Origin: Collinsella sp. AF33-16
GTDB lineage: Bacteria; Actinomycetota; Coriobacteriia; Coriobacteriales; Coriobacteriaceae
Assembly (NCBI RefSeq): GCF_003475325.1
Contig: NZ_QRQC01000005.1
Span: 35,275-99,274 of the forward strand
Length of the DNA: 64,000 bases
Reading direction: 5' to 3'
Shown: positions 13,841 to 21,893 of the stretch, piece by piece
Numbering within the stretch: position 1 is the first letter of the stretch
Layout of the letters: each line of letters starts with the position of its first letter
Translations under genes and position numbers: made by a program
The notes under the pieces: model-generated
Told to the model about the DNA's origin: nothing
The model's input: the letters and a program-made list of their open reading frames with translations, nothing else
Databases searched by the model: none

Positions 13841-16063
13841 ATGAAGATCATCAAGCGCAGCGGCACCGAGGTTGTCTTTGACATCGATAAGATCGTCAAT
13901 GCCATCCGCGCCGCAAACTTGGAGGTCGAGGAGAGCTCTCGTCTTACCGACCGCCAGGTGGTTTATGCGGCGCAAAACGTCGCCGAGGCATGCGAGAACG
14001 CGGGCCACACCGTTTCGGTCGAGGAGATCCAGGATTTGGTCGAGGACGAGATCATGCGTCTCGACTGCTACGAGGTCGCCCGCCACTACATCATCTATCG
14101 CTATGTTCAGAGCCTGAAGCGCCAGAAGAACACGACCGACGACAAGATTCTGTCGCTGATCGAGTGCAATAACGAAGAGGTCAAGCAGGAGAACTCTAAC
14201 AAGAACCCGACCGTCAATTCCGTCCAGCGCGACTATATGGCCGGCGAGATTTCAAAGGATCTGACTCAGCGTGTGCTGCTGCCCCAGGAGATCGTGGATG
14301 CCCACAATGAGGGCCTGATCCACTTCCACGATTCTGACTACTTTGCCCAGCACATGCATAACTGCGACCTGGTGAACCTGGAGGACATGCTCCAGAACGG
14401 CACCGTTATCTCGGGCACGCTGATCGAGAAGCCGCACAGCTTCTCGACTGCCTGCAACATCGCGACGCAGATTATCGCCCAGGTTGCTTCCTCCCAGTAC
14501 GGCGGCCAGTCTATTTCGCTGACCCATCTTGCCCCGTTTGTTGAGGTGAGCCGTCAAAAGATTCGCGGCGAGGTTGCCCGCGAGCTCGAGGAGCTCGGTG
14601 TTTCGGCATCTGCCGAAAAGGTCCGTGAGGTCGTTGAGGACCGTCTGCGCGATGAGATCCGTCGCGGCGTCCAGACGATTCAGTATCAGGTCGTGACCCT
14701 TATGACCACCAATGGCCAGGCGCCGTTCGTGACGGTCTTTATGTATCTCAATGAGGCCCGTACGCCCCAGGAGAAGCACGACCTTGCCATGATCGTGGAG
14801 GAGACGCTTCGTCAACGCTATGAGGGCGTTAAGAACGAAGCCGGTGTGTGGATTACCCCGGCATTCCCCAAGCTTATCTACGTGCTCGAGGACGATAACA
14901 TTCGCGAGGATTCGCCGTACTTCTATCTGACCAAGCTCGCCGCCAAGTGCACCGCCAAGCGCATGGTGCCCGATTACATCTCCGAGAAGAAGATGCGCGA
15001 GCTCAAGCTGTCGAAGGGCGAGACCGCCGGCAACGGCGATTGCTACACCTGCATGGGTTGTCGCAGTTTCCTGACGCCCGACCGCTCGGGCAACGGCTTT
15101 AACAATGTTGCCAACGCGCTGAACTATGACCCGACCAAACCTAAGTACTATGGCCGCTTTAACCAGGGTGTTGTGACCATCAACCTGCCCGATGTCGCGC
15201 TGAGCTCGCATCAGGACATGGACAAGTTCTGGAAGATCTTCGATGAGCGCCTTGAGCTGTGCCATCGTGCCCTGCTGTGCCGTCATGAGCGCCTGATGGG
15301 CACGCTTTCGGATGCCGCGCCGATTCTTTGGCAGTACGGCGCCCTGGCGCGTCTGAAGAAGGGCGAGACGATCGATAAGCTGCTCGTGGGCGGCTATTCC
15401 ACCATCAGCCTGGGGTATGCCGGCCTGTATGAGTGCGTCAAGTACATGACGGGCCACAGCCACACCGAGAAGGAGGGCACGCCCTTTGCCATGGCAGTCA
15501 TGCAGCGCATGAACGACAAGTGCGCCGAGTGGAAGGCCGAAAGCGATATTGACTTCTCGCTGTACGGTACCCCGCTTGAGTCGACGACCTACAAGTTCGC
15601 CAAGTGCCTGCAGCGTCGTTTTGGCATCATCCCGGGCGTGACGGACAAGGGCTACATCACCAACAGCTACCACGTCCACGTGTCCGAGGAGATCGACGCA
15701 TTCGACAAGCTCAAGTTCGAGGGCATGTTCCAGCAGCTTTCGCCGGGCGGTGCCATCTCCTACGTCGAGGTTCCCAACATGCAGGACAACCTCAAGGCTG
15801 TCATCCGCGTGATGCAGTATATCTACGACAACATCATGTACGCCGAGCTCAACACCAAGAGCGACTACTGCCAGGTGTGCGGCTACGATGGCGAGATCAA
15901 GATTGTCGAGGATGACGGCAAGCTGGTGTGGGAGTGCCCCAGCTGCGGCAACCGCGACCAGGAGAAGATGAATGTCGCCCGTCGCACGTGCGGCTACATC
16001 GGTACCCAGTTCTGGAACCAGGGTCGAACCGAGGAGATCCGCGACCGCGTGCTGCATCTCTAA
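13841..16063 (+). CDS. nrdD: Anaerobic ribonucleoside-triphosphate reductase
   Basis: This 740-residue class III ribonucleotide reductase makes deoxynucleotides without oxygen. The N-terminal 90 residues are an ATP-cone regulatory domain (MKIIKRSGTEVVFD). The body is the ten-stranded barrel. Near the C-terminus a zinc site is formed by CQVC and CPSC, and the glycyl-radical loop RTCGYIG places the radical on G718. ATG 13841 directly follows AAGAGG; an in-frame ATG at 13811 gives ten more residues and is less likely. The activase nrdG follows after 426 bases that hold two long palindromes. Control by NrdR is suggested by the upstream box. Confidence 0.95.
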   Translation: MKIIKRSGTEVVFDIDKIVNAIRAANLEVEESSRLTDRQVVYAAQNVAEACENAGHTVSVEEIQDLVEDEIMRLDCYEVARHYIIYRYVQSLKRQKNTTDDKILSLIECNNEEVKQENSNKNPTVNSVQRDYMAGEISKDLTQRVLLPQEIVDAHNEGLIHFHDSDYFAQHMHNCDLVNLEDMLQNGTVISGTLIEKPHSFSTACNIATQIIAQVASSQYGGQSISLTHLAPFVEVSRQKIRGEVARELEELGVSASAEKVREVVEDRLRDEIRRGVQTIQYQVVTLMTTNGQAPFVTVFMYLNEARTPQEKHDLAMIVEETLRQRYEGVKNEAGVWITPAFPKLIYVLEDDNIREDSPYFYLTKLAAKCTAKRMVPDYISEKKMRELKLSKGETAGNGDCYTCMGCRSFLTPDRSGNGFNNVANALNYDPTKPKYYGRFNQGVVTINLPDVALSSHQDMDKFWKIFDERLELCHRALLCRHERLMGTLSDAAPILWQYGALARLKKGETIDKLLVGGYSTISLGYAGLYECVKYMTGHSHTEKEGTPFAMAVMQRMNDKCAEWKAESDIDFSLYGTPLESTTYKFAKCLQRRFGIIPGVTDKGYITNSYHVHVSEEIDAFDKLKFEGMFQQLSPGGAISYVEVPNMQDNLKAVIRVMQYIYDNIMYAELNTKSDYCQVCGYDGEIKIVEDDGKLVWECPSCGNRDQEKMNVARRTCGYIGTQFWNQGRTEEIRDRVLHL

Positions 16064-16074
16064 TAACCATCCCA

Positions 16075-16212
16075 GGCCGCCCCGTAGCGAGGCCCCGGAC
16101 CTTTACTCGCTATTTCGGACAGTCCTGGCTCACGACGGAGGCGCCACTGGCGCCTCCTGTTCGTGCGGAACTCATATCGAGCAAAGGTCCGGGGCCTCGC
16201 TACGGGGCGGCC
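16075..16212. repeat. Long nested palindrome, variable-arm family copy 3
   Basis: Outer arms of 35 bases (16075-16109 and 16178-16212) differ from perfect complementarity at one position. The apex is the perfect stem GGAGGCGCC-ACT-GGCGCCTCC, flanked by CACGA/TCGTG. GTCCTGG (16122-16128) and TGCGGAA (16164-16170) lie between the stems, matching the boxes of the copy at 6457 in the same orientation. Here a 10-12 base internal loop separates the boxes from the outer arms. It starts 11 bases after the nrdD stop codon. Confidence 0.8.
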
Positions 16213-16390
16213 AAGTTGATGTAGCTGAGATGCAGCACGCAGCCTGCTCGCTCCTCGAAGTTCTTAGCGGAAATGAGTTGACTTGCAACAACGCTTTGCT
16301 TGCGATGGCGGTTGAGCCGCAGCCCAGTTTTTATTAGACCTCGAACCCTATACTCGATGTTCGCTTCGTTCATTGAGTTACCCTTTGCAT

Positions 16391-16474
16391 GAGGCCGGGA
16401 CATATCGTCCCGCCCGCAGTTTCGCAGGCCGAAGGCCGAGAATGTTTGAGGACGGGATGATATGTCCCGGCCTC
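16391..16474. repeat. Long nested palindrome, variable-arm family copy 4, abutting the nrdG ribosome binding site
   Basis: Outer arms of 22 bases (16391-16412 and 16453-16474) have one G-U pair and enclose a small GGCC-GAA-GGCC hairpin. CCGCAG lies just inside the left arm and TGAGGAC just inside the right arm, matching the boxes of the copy at 6771 in the same orientation. The right arm ends two bases before the GGGAGAG that serves nrdG, so folding could affect its translation. Confidence 0.75.
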
Positions 16475-16489
16475 CCGGGAGAGTTACCT

Positions 16490-17071
16490 ATGAACTACGC
16501 GAACATTAAGTATTTCGACATTGCTGATGGAGAAGGCGTCCGCACTTCTCTGTTTGTGAGCGGGTGCCGTCGTGGCTGCAAGAATTGCTTTAACTCCGTC
16601 GCGTGGGACTTTGCTGCGGGCGAGCCCTTTGATCGTGCCGTCGAGGACAAGATTATCGAGAGCCTCGATCATCCCTTTATTGACGGCCTGACGATTCTGG
16701 GCGGAGAGCCCATGGAGCCCGAGAACCAGGCGGGGCTCGTTGAGTTTGTCGAGCGTGTTCGTGCCGCTTATCCTGCGGGGTCAGGAAAGACCATTTGGTG
16801 TTTTACCGGCGACGTGCTCGAGGAGCTTATGCCGGGTGGTCGTCACCATACCGAGGTCACGGACCGTATCCTTGCCTGCCTCGACATGTTGGTGGATGGC
16901 CCGTTTGTTCAGGATCTTTATGATATCTCGTTGCGCTTTAGGGGCTCGAGTAACCAGCGTGTGATCGATATGAACGCTACGCGCGACCGCGCCGTGCGTG
17001 AGGGCGTTGCGCTTTGCGACGCTGTGGAGCTTTGGCGGGACGATCCAGTCTATTCGACCCATACTATGTAG
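16490..17071 (+). CDS. nrdG: Anaerobic ribonucleotide reductase activating protein
   Basis: This 193-residue radical SAM activase installs the glycyl radical on NrdD. The cluster-binding motif is CRRGCKNC, a CX3CX2C at about residues 26-33, preceded by the typical start NYANIKYFDIADGEGVRTSLF. ILGGEPM is the Gly-rich SAM-binding strand. The start at 16490 is set by GGGAGAG seven bases upstream. It is shortly followed by folE but with its own 66-base gap. Pairing with nrdD and the family motifs make the assignment firm. Confidence 0.93.
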   Translation: MNYANIKYFDIADGEGVRTSLFVSGCRRGCKNCFNSVAWDFAAGEPFDRAVEDKIIESLDHPFIDGLTILGGEPMEPENQAGLVEFVERVRAAYPAGSGKTIWCFTGDVLEELMPGGRHHTEVTDRILACLDMLVDGPFVQDLYDISLRFRGSSNQRVIDMNATRDRAVREGVALCDAVELWRDDPVYSTHTM

Positions 17072-17137
17072 CTTGTGGTCGATGCCGGAGGGCGTGGTAC
17101 CATAGCGCGAACGTGAAATCGGAAAAGTGAGGCCCAG

Positions 17138-17695
17138 ATGGTCGATCAGGAAAAAGTCGAGGCCGCCATTAAGCTGTTGCTTGAGGGCATAGGCGAGGAC
17201 CCAACTCGTGAGGGCCTGCTGGAGACCCCGGCGCGCGTTGCCCGTATGTATGGTGAGATCGCCGGCGGCATGGACCAGAGTGCCGAGGAGCACCTGTCCA
17301 AAACCTTTGCCGTCGCTTCGAACGATTTGGTTATCGAGCGCGACATTACGTTCTACTCGCTGTGCGAACATCATCTGCTGCCGTTTTATGGCAAGGCCGC
17401 CATTGGTTATATCCCTAACGGTCGGGTGGCTGGGCTTTCCAAGCTCGCCCGCACGGTTGAGGTTTATGCCCGCCGTCTTCAGCTGCAGGAGCAACTGTGC
17501 ACACAGGTTGCCGATGCCCTCATGGATTATCTCGCTCCCCAGGGAGCGATTGTGTTGATGGAGGCCGAGCATATGTGCATGACGATGCGTGGCGTGCAAA
17601 AGCCCGGCACCAAGACCGTGACGCTTGCTCGCCGCGGCGTCTTTGAGACCGATCCCGCGCTCGAGGAGCGTTTCTTTAGGATGCTGGGCCGCTAA
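17138..17695 (+). CDS. folE: GTP cyclohydrolase I
   Basis: This 185-residue enzyme converts GTP to dihydroneopterin triphosphate, the first step of folate synthesis. It shows [18 protein letters not shown], the zinc site [10 protein letters not shown] (C76, H79) with the third ligand C147 in [10 protein letters not shown], and the substrate loop GLSKLAR. Length is slightly short but normal for bacterial FolE. GTGAGG precedes the ATG. The next gene starts two bases after the stop, forming a folE-HD-folB unit. Confidence 0.95.
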   Translation: MVDQEKVEAAIKLLLEGIGEDPTREGLLETPARVARMYGEIAGGMDQSAEEHLSKTFAVASNDLVIERDITFYSLCEHHLLPFYGKAAIGYIPNGRVAGLSKLARTVEVYARRLQLQEQLCTQVADALMDYLAPQGAIVLMEAEHMCMTMRGVQKPGTKTVTLARRGVFETDPALEERFFRMLGR

Positions 17696-17697
17696 CC

Positions 17698-18279
17698 ATG
17701 AGAGTCGTCAACGACTTTACATCGAAGACCGATGAGGGGACGTCGCGTCGCGGCTTTATGGCTTCGGGCCTGGCCCCCTTTGGTGCCATGCCTCGCATTG
17801 ATTACATTTGTGCCAACGGGCTGTTCCGGCGGCACCTGGGCAACATCGTACAGTTGGAATCGGGGCGCATCTTCTGCCGCCACGGTATTGACCATCTGCT
17901 CGATGTCGCTCGCATTATGTGGATCAAGAATCTCGAGGAGCAGCTCGAATTTGACCGCGAGGTCATCTACGCCACGGCACTTCTTCACGATATCGGCAAA
18001 GATGAACAGTATGAATCGGGTATATCCCATGATGTTGCAAGCGAACGCGTCGCTGATGCGATTCTCGGCGGCATGCCCGATGATGTGGCGTTTGAGCCGG
18101 CCGATGCCGCAGCCATTAAGACGGCCATTCTGGGCCATCGAAAGCTGCGCGTGAACAGCCAACCGCTTGAGCGTCTGCTCTATGCGGCCGACAAAGCGTC
18201 GCGCGCCTGCTTTGCATGCCCCGCGCGCAATGCTTGCAACTGGAGCGATGATAAAAAGAACCTGTCGATTCGCGTGTAG
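17698..18279 (+). CDS. HD-domain phosphohydrolase, folate operon
   Basis: This 193-residue protein carries an HD-domain metal site: H in RHGIDHLLD, then HDIGKD (about 97-98), and a further Asp in the helix holding LLYAADKAS. Such domains hydrolyse phosphate esters. A cysteine cluster near the C-terminus (CFACPARNAC) is unusual. It sits between folE and folB, separated from folE by two bases. Folate synthesis needs removal of the triphosphate from dihydroneopterin triphosphate between those two steps, and no NudB-type enzyme is seen here, so a role in that step is a reasonable but untested idea. An internal ATG at MPRIDYIC (about residue 31) could be the real start. Confidence 0.75.
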   Translation: MRVVNDFTSKTDEGTSRRGFMASGLAPFGAMPRIDYICANGLFRRHLGNIVQLESGRIFCRHGIDHLLDVARIMWIKNLEEQLEFDREVIYATALLHDIGKDEQYESGISHDVASERVADAILGGMPDDVAFEPADAAAIKTAILGHRKLRVNSQPLERLLYAADKASRACFACPARNACNWSDDKKNLSIRV

Positions 18280-18322
18280 TTAGTTTGCGCGGTTGGGGTT
18301 CTAAACGAAGGAGACGATCGCG

Positions 18323-18808
18323 TTGAGTAACAAAAAACTGCCCGAGAATGCAACCAAGACTGAAGGTGCTGAGCTCGCCCGCCGTGGAAGGGGCGAAATA
18401 TCCACCGCAACGGCGGTGCCTCACGTGAGCTATGATGATCTGCGCCATGCCGATCGTATTGTCATTGACGGCCTTGAGGTTTTTGCCAACCATGGCGTGT
18501 ATCCCGAGGAGAACGCGCTGGGTCAGAAGTTCATCGTTTCTCTGGTGCTCTATGCCGACCTGCGCGCGGCGGGGGAGCACGATAACCTGGATGCCTCGAT
18601 TGACTACGGCTCGGTGTGCCACGATGTCGATGGCTATCTGCGCGAGCATACGTTTAAGCTCATCGAGGCGGCAGCCGAGGGGACAGCCCAGATGCTGCTG
18701 CGCCGTTATCCCTCGCTGCTTGGTGTGCGCATAAAGCTCGATAAGCCGTGGGCTCCTGTTGGCCTGCCCCTGGCAAGCTGCGGCGTCGAGATCGAGCGCG
18801 TGCGCTAA
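18323..18808 (+). CDS. folB: Dihydroneopterin aldolase
   Basis: This 161-residue protein contains the FolB fold from about residue 42 onward: GLEVFANHGVYPEEN with the catalytic-region Glu, SIDYGSV, IEAAAEGTAQML and KLDKPWAPVGLP with the conserved Lys. It cleaves dihydroneopterin to 6-hydroxymethyl-dihydropterin. The start is a TTG at 18323 with GAAGGAGA nine bases upstream. This gives an N-terminal extension of about 40 mostly charged residues compared with standard FolB. It ends the folE-HD-folB unit and converges with the minus-strand gene that ends at 18815. Confidence 0.88.
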   Translation: MSNKKLPENATKTEGAELARRGRGEISTATAVPHVSYDDLRHADRIVIDGLEVFANHGVYPEENALGQKFIVSLVLYADLRAAGEHDNLDASIDYGSVCHDVDGYLREHTFKLIEAAAEGTAQMLLRRYPSLLGVRIKLDKPWAPVGLPLASCGVEIERVR

Positions 18809-18814
18809 CCGGTT

Positions 18815-19591
18815 CTAATACGACTCTATGGGTGGCTGCTTGAGCCGCTGCGACAGAGCTTTATTGTTGGGACAGTACGTGTCGAGCAGGGCGTGAAAAC
18901 GCTGATTGTGGCTTGGCTCGAGCAAGTGGACGAGCTCGTGGGCGACAACCATGTCGAGGCATTCGACGGGGTAGGCGGCGAGCTCGCGCGCGATGCGAAT
19001 GGCGCCGGATTTGGGCGTGCATGATCCCCAGCGCGTTTTCATGCTGCGCACGGAGATGCGGGCCACGGTGACGCCCATTGCGACTTCGTACGCGTGCACG
19101 ATGTCGCGCAGCGCCGATGTGACCTCGGACGCGTAGAGCTGGTCGATGTGGGCTTGGAGCTCATCGGACGTTAGGACGTCGAGGATTGCGTGCCGCTTGG
19201 CCTGCGGGCCTTCGTCCGATTCATCGGTACCCATAAAACTTGCGAAGGTGGCCTGTTTGGGTCGCGGTGCGGGGGATGCAAAGTTGTGATCGAGTGCATC
19301 CTGTACCGTGATGGGCTTGCCCCAAAGTGCAATGATGGACGAGGGGCTGAGCGGCTCTCGTGCCGTCGCCTGACGCTGCTCGCGCTGGGCAAGTCGGCTG
19401 ATAATCCAGGCGCTGTTGCGCTTCACAAACGCTTCGATACGCTCGCGGCTGGCGCCGATCGGTGCGCTGGCGTGGACCTCGCCGCTCGATGTGACGCGTA
19501 GGTTGAAGTTCTTGACGCGCTTTTTGGTAACGACGACGGGGATGGTCATCCCATCCGGTCGGGATGCGGAAATCGTAAACTGCTGCGTCAA
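18815..19591 (-). CDS. YgjP-like (DUF45/M48-type) metal-dependent hydrolase
   Basis: This 258-residue protein has the WGSCTPKSG segment and the zinc motif HELVH (218-222) followed by PSHNQRF with a third His (H228), typical of the YgjP/DUF45 family often linked to type I restriction or protein turnover. The biological substrate is not known. The chosen start is TTG 19591 with GAAGGA six bases upstream. An in-frame ATG at 19624 is possible, and any start before 19666 would run into the dipeptidase gene on the same strand. Confidence 0.82.
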   Translation of the reverse strand: MTQQFTISASRPDGMTIPVVVTKKRVKNFNLRVTSSGEVHASAPIGASRERIEAFVKRNSAWIISRLAQREQRQATAREPLSPSSIIALWGKPITVQDALDHNFASPAPRPKQATFASFMGTDESDEGPQAKRHAILDVLTSDELQAHIDQLYASEVTSALRDIVHAYEVAMGVTVARISVRSMKTRWGSCTPKSGAIRIARELAAYPVECLDMVVAHELVHLLEPSHNQRFHALLDTYCPNNKALSQRLKQPPIESY

Positions 19592-19665
19592 AAGCGGTCC
19601 TTCAGATCGGGGACGGGCCGGCATGTCGACCGTTCGGCATGCCGGCCCGCTCAAGGGATGTGAAA

Positions 19666-20679
19666 TTAATAACGCTCGAAGAAGGCAAGCGCGTTGTCGC
19701 TGCAGAGCTTTTGCATCACGGTCTTGCCAAAATGCTTGGAAAGCATGTTCTGGAACTCGGGCATCTTGCTGGCATCGGAGAGGAAAGCGGGCACCGTGGC
19801 ACCGTCCCAGTCGCCGCCGAGCGCGATGACGTCCTCGCCGCCCAGGTCGAGCCAGTGCTCGATATGCGCCGCCAGCTGGTCGAAGGTGACGTCTGCGGCG
19901 GTCTTGTCGGTTGCGTCGTTGGAAAGGAACTCGCTGCAGTAGTTGAGGCCGACGATGCCACCCATGTCGCGAATGGCGCGGAACTGGTCGTCGGTAAGGT
20001 TGCGTTTGGCGCCGCAAACCGCACGGGAGTTGGAGTGGCTGGCGACGAAGGGACGCGTGGCGCGGGCGGCGACCTCGTCAAAGCACTCATCGTTGAGGTG
20101 GGAGACGTCGAGCACCATGCCGGCGTGCTCCATCTGCGTAAGCGCCTCGATGCCGGCGGCGGTGAGGCCGGCGTGGGTGTCGTGGCCGCTCGCGAGCGGT
20201 CCCTGCGCGTTCCAGCTGAGTGACGACATAAGCACGCCCAGGCTCTTGAGCACCTCGATCAGCGCGGGGTCCTCGGCAAAGAACGTGGCGTTTTCGATGG
20301 TGTGGATGCAGGCGACCTTGCCGTCCTTGAGCGCGGGGCGAATGTCTGCGGCGCTGCGCACGTTGACCATACGGTCGTGGTTGAGCATCGCCTGGCCGCT
20401 CATGTGCGCCATGATTTGCGCCTGGAAGCGCGCGGCGTGGGCGGTGGGAATCTCGTCGGGGACAAACGTGGCGAAGCACTGTGCCCACGGCGTGTTGCCG
20501 ATCTTTGCGAGCGAGATGGCGCAGGCGTTGCCCTCGATGAGGTCGAAATCTTGCGGATGCGTTTCGTCGCCGGGGAAATAACCGTCGGTGCCGGCGGTAA
20601 AGCGCAGGTCGAGATCGAGCGTGGCCCAGCCGATGCGGTCGGCGGTGTCGCAGTGTAGGTCAAATACGGGATATGCCAT
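19666..20679 (-). CDS. Membrane dipeptidase family (M19) peptidase
   Basis: This 337-residue zinc dipeptidase of the renal-dipeptidase family begins MAYPVFDLHCDTADR, with HCD as first metal ligands. LDVSHLNDE, PFVASHSNSRAVC and ALGGDWDG complete the M19 pattern. No signal peptide is present, so it is likely cytoplasmic and could act on peptides brought in by the oligopeptide importer. The start at 20679 is set by GGAGGAACC just upstream on this strand. It is followed closely by the YgjP-like gene. Confidence 0.9.
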   Translation of the reverse strand: MAYPVFDLHCDTADRIGWATLDLDLRFTAGTDGYFPGDETHPQDFDLIEGNACAISLAKIGNTPWAQCFATFVPDEIPTAHAARFQAQIMAHMSGQAMLNHDRMVNVRSAADIRPALKDGKVACIHTIENATFFAEDPALIEVLKSLGVLMSSLSWNAQGPLASGHDTHAGLTAAGIEALTQMEHAGMVLDVSHLNDECFDEVAARATRPFVASHSNSRAVCGAKRNLTDDQFRAIRDMGGIVGLNYCSEFLSNDATDKTAADVTFDQLAAHIEHWLDLGGEDVIALGGDWDGATVPAFLSDASKMPEFQNMLSKHFGKTVMQKLCSDNALAFFERY

Positions 20680-20799
20680 GGTTCCTCCGGTTGCAGCGTT
20701 TCTTTGCAAACTGTCTTTGAATTGTATGACTAGGGTATAGTTAGCGCCATATGTTCACGGCGGCCCGCGTTGTGCGCCGCCCTTATCACGGAGGTTACC

Positions 20800-21228
20800 A
20801 TGTCCAACAAGGGCAAGAAGGTCAAGACCCATTATCGTGGCACGCTCGACGACGGCACGCAGTTCGATAGCTCTTACGATCGCGGCGAGCCGCTGGAGTT
20901 CACCTGCGGCGCCGGTCAGATGATTAAGGGCTTCGACGCCGCTGTTGTCGACATGCAGGTGGGCGAGAAGAAGACCGTGCACATTCCCGCTGCCGATGCC
21001 TACGGCGAGCACAACCCCGAGATGGTTCTGACCTTCCCGGCCGAACAGGTTCCCAACATCGAGCAGATCGAGAAGGGCATGAAGCTCTTCCTGTCCACGC
21101 CGAGCGGCATGCCCGTCCCCGCCGTGGTCATCGACGTGACGCCCGAGGCCGTGACGCTCGACGCCAACCACGAGCTCGCCGGCAAGGATCTCAACTTTGA
21201 TATCGAGCTCGTCGAGGTCGAGGGCTAG
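20800..21228 (+). CDS. FKBP-type peptidyl-prolyl isomerase, SlyD-like
   Basis: This 142-residue prolyl isomerase and chaperone begins MSNKGKKVKTHYRGTLDDG and contains FDSSYDRGEPLEF and GAGQMIKGFDAAV. The insert-in-flap region (about residues 70-125) marks it as SlyD type rather than minimal FKBP. It lacks the His-rich metal-binding tail of E. coli SlyD and ends IELVEVEG. ATG 20800 has CGGAGG six bases upstream. The UreE-like gene starts three bases after its stop, so the two are translated as a pair. Confidence 0.9.
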   Translation: MSNKGKKVKTHYRGTLDDGTQFDSSYDRGEPLEFTCGAGQMIKGFDAAVVDMQVGEKKTVHIPAADAYGEHNPEMVLTFPAEQVPNIEQIEKGMKLFLSTPSGMPVPAVVIDVTPEAVTLDANHELAGKDLNFDIELVEVEG

Positions 21229-21231
21229 AGT

Positions 21232-21810
21232 ATGCCTGAACGCTTGGTTTCGACGACATGCTTGGGAAATCTCAACGATCCGTCCTATGAACTCCTACTT
21301 CGCCGGGAGCTGGGCGGTGTCTTTGAAGTTGACGAGCTACTGCTCGATTGGGACCAGGCTGATGCCTGCGCGTTTGTGGGCGTGACGGAGCTGGGACGCA
21401 CGATCGATGTTCGGCTGGATACTGCCGACGGCGGTCGTCTTGCCGATGGCGACGTGCTCGCCATTGACCGTTCGGGCATGGTGCCCGTGGCGGTTGTCGT
21501 GCGCCTGCGCAGCGCCGAGGTCTATTTGGTCGAAGTCGACCGCATGGATCCGATTGCACTCGCGCATGCGTGCTGGGAGATCGGCAACATGCATGCGCCG
21601 CTCTTCCGGGGCGACTCGGACGAGCATACCGTGCGCATGTATACGCCGGTGCAGCCTGTTTTGGGCCGCATGCTTCGGGGTGTCGAGGGAGCTCGAATCT
21701 CGATCGTTTCGCGCGAGCTCGATGCGGGCCGACGCTTTGCGTCGAGCGCGGCCGATGTTGTCGTGAGCATGGCTCCGGACTTTACCATCGTTAAAAAGAC
21801 GCGCGACTAA
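21232..21810 (+). CDS. UreE-like nickel metallochaperone homologue without urease neighbours
   Basis: This 192-residue protein matches the urease accessory protein UreE. The N-terminal half has the beta-rich segment GRTIDVRLDTADGGRLADGDVL. The C-terminal domain has ALAHACWEIGNMHAPLF, corresponding to the UreE helix with the nickel-binding His, then VLGRMLRGVEGARI. The His-rich tail found in some UreE proteins is absent. No urease subunit or ureF/G/D gene lies in the window. It follows the SlyD-like gene by three bases. It may serve another nickel enzyme such as a hydrogenase, but this is inference. Confidence 0.78.
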   Translation: MPERLVSTTCLGNLNDPSYELLLRRELGGVFEVDELLLDWDQADACAFVGVTELGRTIDVRLDTADGGRLADGDVLAIDRSGMVPVAVVVRLRSAEVYLVEVDRMDPIALAHACWEIGNMHAPLFRGDSDEHTVRMYTPVQPVLGRMLRGVEGARISIVSRELDAGRRFASSAADVVVSMAPDFTIVKKTRD

Positions 21811-21893
21811 GCGCGCGTATGCGCAAGACGGGCTTTGAGGGGTGACCGATCAAGGTCCGTCTTGCTGTTGATAGGAGGCTTTGGGGGAAGCAT

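Noticed and set aside
20800..21228. SlyD nickel-storage function
   Set aside because: The His- and Cys-rich C-terminal tail that binds nickel in E. coli SlyD is absent, so only the isomerase/chaperone assignment is kept.
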